This document shows, piece after piece, positions 6,008-14,456 of a stretch of 23,413 nt of DNA. The DNA comes from JAFAXD01 sp035472475 (lineage in GTDB: Bacteria; Pseudomonadota; Alphaproteobacteria; Rhizobiales; Xanthobacteraceae). Location of the stretch: contig DATIPA010000120.1 of the NCBI GenBank assembly GCA_035472475.1, forward strand, positions 1 through 23,413, in the 5' to 3' direction. Position numbers and translations under genes: made by a program. How positions within the stretch are numbered: the stretch's first letter is position 1; each line of letters begins with the position of its first letter. The notes under the pieces were generated by a model. It saw only the letters and a program-made list of their open reading frames with translations, was not told the origin of the DNA and did no database searches.

Positions 6008-6916
6008 ATGATGGAGACTGCCATGCTTTCGCCCGACCGCATCCCGGATGCGCTTCCACTCGCGCGCGCCGCTGACGACTACGCGGTGGTCTGTCGCGCC
6101 ATTGCGCACATCCGTGGCCACTGGCGCGCTCAGCCCTCAATCGACACGATCGCCGAGGCTGCTGGCGTCACCCCCGACGAACTGCATCACCTGTTTCGAC
6201 GCTGGGCCGGATTGACTCCCAAGGCGTTCCTGCAGGCGCTCACAATCGATCATGCGCGCGCCCTATTGCGCGAATCCGCGAGCATCCTCGATGCCGCTTA
6301 CGAGGTTGGACTTTCCGGCCCGGCCCGGCTGCACGACCTATTCGTCACCCATGAGGCTATGTCGCCGGGCGAATGGAAAACCGGCGCCGAAGGTCTTCGT
6401 ATGTACTACGGCTTTCATCCCTCGCCGTTCGGAACCTCGCTTGTGATCGCGACCGATCGCGGGCTGGCGGGACTCGCGTTCGCCGATTCTGGTCAGGAGG
6501 CGGCAGCGCTCGCCGACATGCAGCGGCGCTGGCCGGCAGCAACCTACGTAGAGGACGGCTTGCGCACCGCCGCGCTGGCGCAGCGGATTTTCGACCCTGA
6601 CTTATGGCGCGCCGACCGGCCGCTCAACGTCGTGCTGATCGGTACTGATTTTGAGGTGCGCGTTTGGCAAACCCTGGTGCGAATTCCCATGGGCAAGGCT
6701 ATGACCTACTCGGGAATCGCACAGCATATCGGCAAGCCGACGGCGGCCCGCGCGGTCGGCGCCGCAGTCGGCAAGAACCCGATCTCGTTCGTGGTTCCGT
6801 GTCACCGGGTGCTCGGCAAGGGCGGCGATCTCACCGGCTACCATTGGGGCATCACCCGCAAGCGCGCGATGCTCGGCTGGGAAGTCGGGCAGGTGGCGGC
6901 GGGCGGGGGCGCCTAA
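6008..6916 (+). CDS. AraC-type HTH fused to O6-methylguanine-DNA methyltransferase (Ada-like)
   Basis: This 302-residue fusion should take alkyl groups from O6-alkylguanine onto its own cysteine and may also regulate genes. Residues about 25-125 form an AraC-like helix-turn-helix (TIAEAAGVTPDELHHLFRRW, then a second HTH ending MSPGEWK). Residues about 130-295 are the methyltransferase: RIPMGKAMTYSGIA, arginine finger Arg248 in ARAVG, Asn257 and the active site PCHRV with Cys265. It lacks the N-terminal zinc domain by which E. coli Ada senses methyl phosphotriesters, so it cannot be switched on in that way. ATG 6023 is an alternative start with a better ribosome site (GGAG, 6 bases upstream). 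It sits near nth, another DNA repair gene, and converges with gpmA. Confidence 0.92.
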   Translation: MMETAMLSPDRIPDALPLARAADDYAVVCRAIAHIRGHWRAQPSIDTIAEAAGVTPDELHHLFRRWAGLTPKAFLQALTIDHARALLRESASILDAAYEVGLSGPARLHDLFVTHEAMSPGEWKTGAEGLRMYYGFHPSPFGTSLVIATDRGLAGLAFADSGQEAAALADMQRRWPAATYVEDGLRTAALAQRIFDPDLWRADRPLNVVLIGTDFEVRVWQTLVRIPMGKAMTYSGIAQHIGKPTAARAVGAAVGKNPISFVVPCHRVLGKGGDLTGYHWGITRKRAMLGWEVGQVAAGGGA

Positions 6917-6921
6917 GCGCC
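6908..6921. terminator. Short GC hairpin over the end of the Ada-like gene
   Basis: GGCGC (6908-6912) and GCGCC (6917-6921) pair around CTAA, which includes part of the stop codon of the Ada-like gene. The stem is 5 bp without a T-tract, so termination is only a weak possibility in the 22-base convergent gap with gpmA. Confidence 0.2.
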
Positions 6922-6938
6922 GGCGTCATTGCCCGCCC

Positions 6939-7562
6939 TTACGCGGCCATCACCTTGCGTTCGGCCACGGTGGAATCGGGGTTGAGTCGATAGATCAGCG
7001 GCACCCCGGTCGCGATCTCGCGCTTGACGATCTCCTGCGGCGACAAATGATCAAGCACCATGACCAGCGCGCGTAGACTGTTGCCGTGGGCGCTCACCAG
7101 CACCCGCTCGCCGCGCAACACGCGGGGAAGCATATCCTGAACATAGTAGGGCAGGACGCGCGCGGCCGTGTCCTTGAGGCTCTCGCCACCGGGCGGCGCT
7201 ATGTCATACGAGCGGCGCCAGATATGCACCTGCTCTTCGCCCCAGCGTTTGCGTGCATCATCCTTGTTGAGCCCTGAGAGGTCGCCGTAGTCGCGTTCGT
7301 TGAGCGCCTGATCCCGGATCACAGGAAGGCTGCGCTGTCCTAATTCTTCAAGCATGAGGTCCATCGTGCGTTGCGCCCGCACCAGCGCCGAGGTGTAGGC
7401 GACGTCGAAGCGCAACCCCAAGGCTTTGAGCTGACGGCCGGCCGCCTGCGCCTCTGCAACGCCCTTGTCGGTGAGGTCGACGTCGCGCCAGCCGGTGAAC
7501 AGGTTCTTCAAATTCCACTCGCTCTGGCCGTGGCGCACAAGCACGAGGAGGCGGTCAGTCAT
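6939..7562 (-). CDS. gpmA: 2,3-bisphosphoglycerate-dependent phosphoglycerate mutase
   Basis: Glycolytic/gluconeogenic enzyme that interconverts 3- and 2-phosphoglycerate through a phospho-histidine. The 207-residue product opens with LVLVRHGQSEWNLKNLFTGW, where His11 is the phosphorylated residue. LNERDYGDLSGLNK carries the catalytic Glu, and VSAHGNSLRALVM the second catalytic His. It is shorter than E. coli GpmA (250), the usual size in Rhizobiales. A TTG codon at 7565 precedes the chosen ATG at 7562; the ATG follows a GGGA stretch 8 bases upstream. It lies 25 bases downstream of dapB on the same strand, so the two are probably co-transcribed. Confidence 0.95.
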   Translation of the reverse strand: MTDRLLVLVRHGQSEWNLKNLFTGWRDVDLTDKGVAEAQAAGRQLKALGLRFDVAYTSALVRAQRTMDLMLEELGQRSLPVIRDQALNERDYGDLSGLNKDDARKRWGEEQVHIWRRSYDIAPPGGESLKDTAARVLPYYVQDMLPRVLRGERVLVSAHGNSLRALVMVLDHLSPQEIVKREIATGVPLIYRLNPDSTVAERKVMAA

Positions 7563-7587
7563 CAATTCGGTCCCGCTCTGTTGTTGA

Positions 7588-8403
7588 TCATAAATCGCTC
7601 AAGCCAAGCACGTCGGCCATGGAGTAGAGCCCCGGCTTGCGGCCCCTCGCCCACTGCGCGGCCTTGAGTGCGCCGCGCGCGAAAACCATGCGGTCTTCGG
7701 CCTTGTGCGCGAGTTCAACGCGTTCGGCCGGCCCGGCGAAAATCACTGTGTGCTCGCCGACCACCGTACCGCCGCGGAGAGCGGCAAATCCGATGTCGCC
7801 CGGCCGGCGTGCGCCGGTCACACCGTCGCGGCCCCGGACCGAGCATCGATCGAGATCGACCTGGCGACCCGCAGCCGCGGCACGTCCAAGCAGAAGCGCA
7901 GTGCCGGACGGCGCGTCGATTTTCTTGTTGTGGTGCATCTCCACGATTTCGATGTCGAATTCTGGATCGAGCGTCGCTGCCACGCGCTTGACCAACGCCC
8001 CCAAGAGATTGACCCCAAGGCTCATGTTGCCGGACTTCACAATCGTCGTGTGCTTCGCGGCGTCGGCGATTTTTGCCTCGTCGCCAGCCGTAAAGCCGGT
8101 CGTACCGATGATATGGACAAGCTTGTTCCGGGCAGCGAGTTCCGCATGGATGACGCTCGCAGCCGGAATGGTGAAATCAACAATCGCATCGGCCGCGGCG
8201 AGTACCGGCTTGATATCGTCGGTCAACGCAATACCGAGCGGCGCAAGGCCGGCGAGCACGCCCGCGTCCTGGCCGATGAGCGGCGAACCAGCGGCCTCGA
8301 CGGCGCCCGCGACACGCAAGCCGGCGGTCTCCGCAATGGCCTTGACCAGCGTGCGTCCCATGCGGCCGCCCGCCCCCACCACGATCAAGCGCATGTCAGC
8401 CAT
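7588..8403 (-). CDS. dapB: 4-hydroxy-tetrahydrodipicolinate reductase
   Basis: Cytosolic NAD(P)H-dependent enzyme of the diaminopimelate/lysine pathway, which feeds lysine and peptidoglycan. In the 271-residue product the nucleotide site is VVGAGGRMGRTL (residues 8-19), the GTTGFT motif is at 100-105, and the substrate-binding signature EMHHNKKIDAPSGTA spans 155-169 with His157/His158 and Lys161. Length and motifs are standard. The ATG at 8403 has GGAG 7 bases upstream. It is followed by gpmA on the same strand after 25 bases; the DUF1330 gene lies 68 bases upstream. Confidence 0.97.
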   Translation of the reverse strand: MADMRLIVVGAGGRMGRTLVKAIAETAGLRVAGAVEAAGSPLIGQDAGVLAGLAPLGIALTDDIKPVLAAADAIVDFTIPAASVIHAELAARNKLVHIIGTTGFTAGDEAKIADAAKHTTIVKSGNMSLGVNLLGALVKRVAATLDPEFDIEIVEMHHNKKIDAPSGTALLLGRAAAAGRQVDLDRCSVRGRDGVTGARRPGDIGFAALRGGTVVGEHTVIFAGPAERVELAHKAEDRMVFARGALKAAQWARGRKPGLYSMADVLGLSDL

Positions 8404-8471
8404 GATGCGTCTCCGGCAACGCCGCCCGTATAGCGAGCGTGGATCGTATTGGAAAGGACACTCGGGACGCT

Positions 8472-8777
8472 TCAGCCGGGCTGGGGTCCGTCGTAGCCGC
8501 CGATGATGACGAGATCAACGTCGCAACCCGCCTTCAGATATTGCACGGCGTCCTGATACTCGGGCGAACGGTAACAAGCGATCGCCGCGTCGTGGCTTGG
8601 GAACTCGATCACCACGTTGTGCTGGCGCCCGTCGCCAACGACTTGGTGGAACGACCCGCCGCGCACCAGAAACTTGCCGCCAAATTTTGCAAAGGCAATT
8701 GCGTTGCGCTTGCGGTATTCGTCGTAGGCGGCCTGATCATTGATGTCGAGCCGCGCAATCCAATATCCCTTGACCAT
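8472..8777 (-). CDS. DUF1330 family protein
   Basis: A 101-residue small soluble protein starting MVKGYWIARLDINDQAAYDEY, with the ferredoxin-like (dimeric alpha/beta barrel) pattern of DUF1330: GGKFLVRGG near residues 34-42, then VVIEFPSHDAAIACYRSPEYQ (about 55-75), ending in a beta strand VDLVIIGGY. The family has no settled function; related folds include small monooxygenases and stress-response barrels. The ATG at 8777 has GAGGG about 5 bases upstream, and the gene begins 8 bases after the pyrF stop, so it is almost certainly in an operon with pyrF. Confidence 0.9.
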   Translation of the reverse strand: MVKGYWIARLDINDQAAYDEYRKRNAIAFAKFGGKFLVRGGSFHQVVGDGRQHNVVIEFPSHDAAIACYRSPEYQDAVQYLKAGCDVDLVIIGGYDGPQPG

Positions 8778-8785
8778 GTTCGCCC

Positions 8786-9487
8786 TCAACCATTCTGGGA
8801 GTACGTCGCAGCGATTTCCGCCGCAATTGCCGCTGCCGCACCGCGTGGATCGGGCGCGTCCAAAATCGGCCTGCCGACCACCAAATAATCGGCGCCCGCT
8901 GCGATTGCAGCGGCGGGGGTCATGATGCGTTTCTGATCCCCGCTCGTTGCGCCCGCCGGACGAATACCGGGCGTGACCAGAGCGATGTGTGTACCCATCG
9001 CGGGACGCAGCGCCGCCGCCTCCTCCGCCGAGCACACCAGACCGTCGACCCCAGTTTCACGCGCCTGCACAGCCCGTCGCATCACGAGATCGGATACGGT
9101 TCCAACGTAACCGGCTTCCGCGAGGTCAGCGTTGTCGTAAGACGTGAGCACGGTAACGGCGAGGATGCGCAATCCCGGCGGGCGGGCCGCGATCGCGGCC
9201 CGCATGGTCTGTGGATAGGCATGCACGGTCAGAAAGCTCGCGCCGATTCGAGCGACGCTCTCGACGCCCTTGGCGACCGTGTTGCCGATGTCATGCAACT
9301 TGAGATCAAGGAAGACCTTCTTGCCGGCACCAACCAGCGTGTCAGCAAGCGGCAAACCACCCGCGAAGGCGAGTTGATAACCAATCTTGTAAAACGAGAC
9401 CGCGTCACCGAGCTGCTGGATCATCGCCTCAGCGCGGGCGACCGAAGGGACGTCAAGAGCGACGATCAGGCGATCGCGTGGGTCCAT
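8786..9487 (-). CDS. pyrF: Orotidine 5'-phosphate decarboxylase
   Basis: Last step of UMP synthesis: decarboxylation of OMP. The 233-residue TIM barrel has the expected LIVALDVPS first strand (residues 7-15), the catalytic signature VFLDLKLHDIGNT (58-70, with Asp61, Lys63, Asp66), and phosphate-binding ends VTPGIRP and ADYLVVGRPI. The ATG at 9487 begins just 3 bases from the edge of a repeat element (9491-9569), and no clear ribosome site is left before it, which is unusual for this neighbourhood. The PmtA-like gene ends 23 bases upstream on the same strand, DUF1330 follows 8 bases downstream; the three may share a transcript. Confidence 0.96.
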   Translation of the reverse strand: MDPRDRLIVALDVPSVARAEAMIQQLGDAVSFYKIGYQLAFAGGLPLADTLVGAGKKVFLDLKLHDIGNTVAKGVESVARIGASFLTVHAYPQTMRAAIAARPPGLRILAVTVLTSYDNADLAEAGYVGTVSDLVMRRAVQARETGVDGLVCSAEEAAALRPAMGTHIALVTPGIRPAGATSGDQKRIMTPAAAIAAGADYLVVGRPILDAPDPRGAAAAIAAEIAATYSQNG

Positions 9488-9490
9488 ATT

Positions 9491-9569
9491 TCAGGTATCA
9501 GTGTCAGGCCTCAGGAGCGAGGCAGTAGACGTGCTGTCTCGCTCCTGATGCCTGGCTCCTGCTTCCTGT
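9491..9569. repeat. Palindromic element built of TCAGG heptamers, spanning a gene end and a gene start
   Basis: On the plus strand four TCAGGnn units (9491-9517, one a base short) are followed by a hairpin and then four nnCCTGn units (9542-9569), so the element is one long imperfect palindrome. The core arms, 9511-9525 and 9534-9548, match over 15 bases with one G-T wobble and an 8-base loop. It reaches from inside the PmtA-like reading frame to 3 bases before the pyrF ATG. I recall similar TCAGG/CCTGA tandem blocks between genes in Bradyrhizobiaceae; this is memory, not a search. Confidence 0.7.
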
Positions 9570-10248
9570 ACACCCAAACGCGCGCCGGCGGCATGTTGAG
9601 CCAGATGCGCTCGGATGCCTCTGACCGTACACCGGGCAGTCTTTTGGGGAGCGGAGAGACAACCGCATAGGTGAATTGTACAAACGGCGCGCCCGGCGCA
9701 AGCAGGTTGAGCGCATCCGCGATCAGCCGCAGGCGAATGCGCGCGGGCTTGGTCATCAGCGGAAGGCCGGAAACGATCGCGGCGGCCGGCTGATAGAGGA
9801 AATTGTCGAGCAGCCGGCGCAACCCGTAGGCATCGCCCTGCACCACGGTGGCCTGCGGATAGCGCGTGCGCAGAAGCCGGCAGAACGCCGCGTTGAACTC
9901 GACCAGCACCAGTCGGGACGGATCGACCCCCTGCTCGACGAGCGCCTGGGTGACCGGCCCGGTACCGGGTCCAAGCTCGATGACCGGACCATCGCTCTCG
10001 GGATCAACGTACTGCGCCATGGTGCGCGCCAGCACCTTGCCGGACGGTTTGACCGCGCCGATCGCGAGCGGCTTCTCAAGCCAAGAGCGGATGAAGCGCA
10101 AATCGTCGTCCAGACCGACGCTGCGCTTGTGCTCGAACTCGCGCAGCTGCCGCTCGATTTGTCTTTCGAGCGCGCACTTCTTCAATTCGAACAGACGGAT
10201 CGGTCCTTCGAATTTCCGCTCCAGCAATCTCAGGCCCGGCAATCCCAT
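9511..10248 (-). CDS. Phospholipid N-methyltransferase-like SAM enzyme (PmtA family)
   Basis: A class I SAM-dependent methyltransferase. After a basic amphipathic N-terminus come FIRSWLEKPLAIGAVKPSG (a hallmark of rhizobial PmtA), the SAM site VIELGPGTGPVTQALVEQG, the acidic loop LVLVEFN and VVQGDAYGLRRLL. PmtA enzymes methylate phosphatidylethanolamine towards phosphatidylcholine at the inner membrane; rRNA-adenine methyltransferases share the SAM motifs but not the head. I prefer ATG 10248 (245 residues, MGLPGLRLLE) over ATG 10311, because the extra 21 codons are AT-rich, unlike a coding region, and hold an operator-like palindrome. The last 18 residues (RKQEPGIRSETARLLPRS) and the stop codon are supplied by the repeat element at 9491-9569. 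Confidence 0.82.
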   Translation of the reverse strand: MGLPGLRLLERKFEGPIRLFELKKCALERQIERQLREFEHKRSVGLDDDLRFIRSWLEKPLAIGAVKPSGKVLARTMAQYVDPESDGPVIELGPGTGPVTQALVEQGVDPSRLVLVEFNAAFCRLLRTRYPQATVVQGDAYGLRRLLDNFLYQPAAAIVSGLPLMTKPARIRLRLIADALNLLAPGAPFVQFTYAVVSPLPKRLPGVRSEASERIWLNMPPARVWVYRKQEPGIRSETARLLPRS

Positions 10249-10263
10249 CCGCTGTCCATCAAA

Positions 10264-10279
10264 TGTCAAATTTATGACA
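10264..10279. promoter_or_regulatory. TGTCA-N6-TGACA operator-like palindrome upstream of the PmtA-like gene
   Basis: TGTCAAATTTATGACA has perfect 5-base arms in a 16-base AT-rich site, 16 bases before the preferred start at 10248. Its place and AT content suit a repressor or activator site of the gene. The bound protein is unknown. Confidence 0.4.
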
Positions 10280-10352
10280 GGAGTTTGCCACAATTGGCCT
10301 GCGGAGGCCATGCGGTCAAGGCCCGTCCAGGCTGATAGGGCAGCCTAGGCCC

Positions 10353-11489
10353 TCACGCCGGGCTAGCCCGGCCACCGAAGAACTCCTTCACCTTGCCAAA
10401 GAAACCGGCCGCCTCCGGTTGCGTATCGTGTGACGATAACTGCTCGAATTCCGCCAACAGTTCGCGCTGGCGCTTGGTCAGGTTTTGCGGCGTCTCCACC
10501 ATGACCTGAACGTACATGTCGCCCATCTGTTTCGAGCGTAGGACGGGCATGCCCTTGCCCGACAGGCGGAAGCGACGGCCGGACTGGGTGCCGGCGGGAA
10601 TTTTCACGCGGCTGTTGCCGCCGTCGATGGTAGGAATCTCAAAATCGCCGCCCAGGGCGGCCGTCACCATCGACACCGGAACGCGGCAATGCAGGTCGGC
10701 ACCGTCGCGCTGGAAGAACGCGTGCCCGGCGATGGCGAGGAAAATGTAGAAGTCGCCCGGCGGGCCGCCGCGCAGTCCGGCTTCACCCTCGCCGGCGAGG
10801 CGGATCCGTGTGCCGTCCTCGACGCCGGGCGGGATGTTGATTGCGAGCGTGCGCGCGCGGGTCACCCGCCCGGAGCCGGTGCAATTCGGACAGGGATGTT
10901 CGATAACCTGACCGCGGCCCTGGCAGGCCACGCAGGTGCGTTCAAGCGTGAAGAAGCCCTGGGCATGGCGCACCTTGCCGGCACCGCCGCAGCTCGCGCA
11001 GGTCTTCGGCTTGGTACCGCTCTTGGCGCCCGTACCGGTGCAAGCGTCGCAGGTCACGGAGGTCGGGATATTGACCTGAGCGGCCTTGCCCTGGAATGCG
11101 TCCTCGAGACTAATCTCCATGTTGTAGCGCAGATCGGAGCCGCGTTCGCGGCCACTGCGTCCGCCGCGTCGCGCACCGCCCATGCCGAAGAAGTCGTCGA
11201 AAATATCGGCGAAGGTTGAAGCGAAATCAGCCCCGAACCCAGCCGCTCCGGCGCCCAAGCCTTGCTCGAACGCGGCGTGGCCGAAACGATCGTAAGCGGC
11301 GCGCTTATCGCCATCCTTGAGGACGTCGTACGCCTCGTTGAGCTCCTTGAACCGGTGCTCGCATTCGATATCGCCCGGATTGCGATCCGGATGGTGTTGC
11401 ATCGCGAGCTTGCGGAACGCCGCTTTGATCTCAGCGTCCTTGGCCGTTCGAGATACCCCGAGAATGTCGTAGTAGTCGCGCTTTGCCAT
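10353..11489 (-). CDS. dnaJ: Chaperone DnaJ (Hsp40)
   Basis: Co-chaperone that delivers unfolded protein to DnaK and stimulates its ATPase. The 378-residue product is a full type I DnaJ: J domain 1-70 with HPD at 33-35, a Gly/Phe region (about 76-105, GLGAGAAGFG), and four CxxCxGxG-like zinc repeats (Cys147/150, 164/167, 186/189, 200/203). The C-terminal substrate-binding domains follow, ending with a variable GRASPA. The start is ATG 11489 with GGTGAG upstream. It lies 133 bases downstream of dnaK on the same strand; that gap contains a hairpin (11583-11604), so dnaJ may be made from the dnaK transcript at a reduced level. Confidence 0.98.
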   Translation of the reverse strand: MAKRDYYDILGVSRTAKDAEIKAAFRKLAMQHHPDRNPGDIECEHRFKELNEAYDVLKDGDKRAAYDRFGHAAFEQGLGAGAAGFGADFASTFADIFDDFFGMGGARRGGRSGRERGSDLRYNMEISLEDAFQGKAAQVNIPTSVTCDACTGTGAKSGTKPKTCASCGGAGKVRHAQGFFTLERTCVACQGRGQVIEHPCPNCTGSGRVTRARTLAINIPPGVEDGTRIRLAGEGEAGLRGGPPGDFYIFLAIAGHAFFQRDGADLHCRVPVSMVTAALGGDFEIPTIDGGNSRVKIPAGTQSGRRFRLSGKGMPVLRSKQMGDMYVQVMVETPQNLTKRQRELLAEFEQLSSHDTQPEAAGFFGKVKEFFGGRASPA

Positions 11490-11582
11490 CCCCTAGCTCA
11501 CCCGAAACGGCAAGCTCGCCCCTCGACTGCGAACCTTTGGAGCGCAGCGCGGGGAGAGGCGTTGGTTGATTGTCGGGACTCT

Positions 11583-11604
11583 GGCCCTCATGGGTGCGAG
11601 GACC
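11583..11604 (-). terminator. Possible attenuating hairpin between dnaK and dnaJ
   Basis: GGCCCTC (11583-11589) and GAGGACC (11598-11604) can pair over 7 bases with one G-T wobble and an 8-base loop, about 20 bases after the dnaK stop. No T-tract follows. It may trim or partly stop the dnaK transcript before dnaJ. Confidence 0.3.
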
Positions 11605-11622
11605 CTCTCACGCTCGGCGACG

Positions 11623-13533
<1,911 letters not shown>

Positions 13534-13681
13534 GATCAAGTACCTCTCTTTGCAGCAGGTCGGGCCGAGCCCTTGCAGCGCACCGGCGAAAGCAGGCGGA
13601 CCAATCTCCCGCCACGCTTGATCCGACCCCCATTGGATCGCATGTGGATCACGTTGCACCGCAGCCCCTGCGGCGCCCTGG

Positions 13682-13712
13682 CACATATAGGAGAGCGCCA
13701 TTGACCCGCAAG
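13682..13712 (-). promoter_or_regulatory. Sigma-32 (RpoH) heat-shock promoter of dnaK
   Basis: On the minus strand CTTG (13712-13709), 17 bases, then CCTATATGTG (13691-13682). This matches at every defined base the alphaproteobacterial heat-shock consensus as I remember it, CTTG-N17-CYTATNTNNG. RNA would begin near 13676. The promoter overlaps the ribosome site and TTG start of the divergent alkB. Confidence 0.75.
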
Positions 13713-14384
13713 GCAGGCATTCACGAAAATGCGAGCATTAACAAGTGGACCATCGGAGTGGCACGTCCGATCGTCGATCACAGCCGCATGTTGCATCCCG
13801 CCTATCTGGACCGGCCCGCCCAGGAGCGGCTGCTTGCGGCCGTTCGCGACATTATCGGCCAAGCCCCGCTTTATCCCCCGCGAATGCCGCGCACGGGCTC
13901 GCCGCTTTCGGTGCGAATGACGAATTGCGGCCCTCTCGGTTGGGTTTCCGACGTCAACGGCTATCGCTACCAAGCCGCTCACCCGGTAACCGGCAAGCCT
14001 TGGCCACCGATCCCCGACCTGCTGGTCAAGGCGTGGTTTGACTTTGCGGGTTATCCGCATCCGCCCGAGGCCTGCCTGATCAATTATTACGGCCCGACCG
14101 CCAAGATGGGGCTCCACCAGGATCGCGACGAACAGGAATTTGCCGCCCCGGTGGTGTCGCTCTCGCTAGGCGACACCTGCATCTTTCGCTACGGCGGCCC
14201 GCAGCGGCGCGGACCAACGCGTACGTTCCGGCTCGCATCGGGCGACGCGATGGTGCTTGCGGGGGAAAACCGCCTTGCCTTTCATGGGGTGGATCGCATC
14301 ATTCCGGGAACATCCACCCTGCTGGCTGAAGGCGGCCGCATCAACCTGACCCTGCGGCGCGTGACCCGGGCGCTCGCCCCGTAG
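13701..14384 (+). CDS. alkB: AlkB-type alpha-ketoglutarate-dependent DNA dioxygenase
   Basis: Fe(II)/2-oxoglutarate dioxygenase that oxidatively removes alkyl groups such as 1-methyladenine and 3-methylcytosine. The iron ligands are His139 and Asp141 (GLHQDRDE) and His195 (LAFHGVDR); 2-oxoglutarate binds through RINLTLR (Arg213 and Arg219). Their spacing agrees closely with E. coli AlkB. NYYGPTAKMG precedes the HxD. I start at TTG 13701 (227 residues) because a perfect AGGAG lies 7 bases upstream (13689-13693); ATG 13788 (MLHPAYLD, 198 residues) and GTG 13644 are alternatives without a good ribosome site. The gene stands between the dnaK and grpE loci on the opposite strand, and its start lies inside the dnaK promoter. 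Confidence 0.93.
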   Translation: MTRKAGIHENASINKWTIGVARPIVDHSRMLHPAYLDRPAQERLLAAVRDIIGQAPLYPPRMPRTGSPLSVRMTNCGPLGWVSDVNGYRYQAAHPVTGKPWPPIPDLLVKAWFDFAGYPHPPEACLINYYGPTAKMGLHQDRDEQEFAAPVVSLSLGDTCIFRYGGPQRRGPTRTFRLASGDAMVLAGENRLAFHGVDRIIPGTSTLLAEGGRINLTLRRVTRALAP

Positions 14385-14456
14385 CAGCGCCATTCGTTTT
14401 CTCGACCGATCGTATTTTCCGGCCCACGTCCCGCGAAAATGCGCTAAGGAGGCGTC

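Noticed and set aside
7637..8506. Plus-strand 289-codon frame antisense to dapB
   Set aside because: Low-complexity Ala/Ser/Pro/Arg composition and full overlap with a confident dapB.
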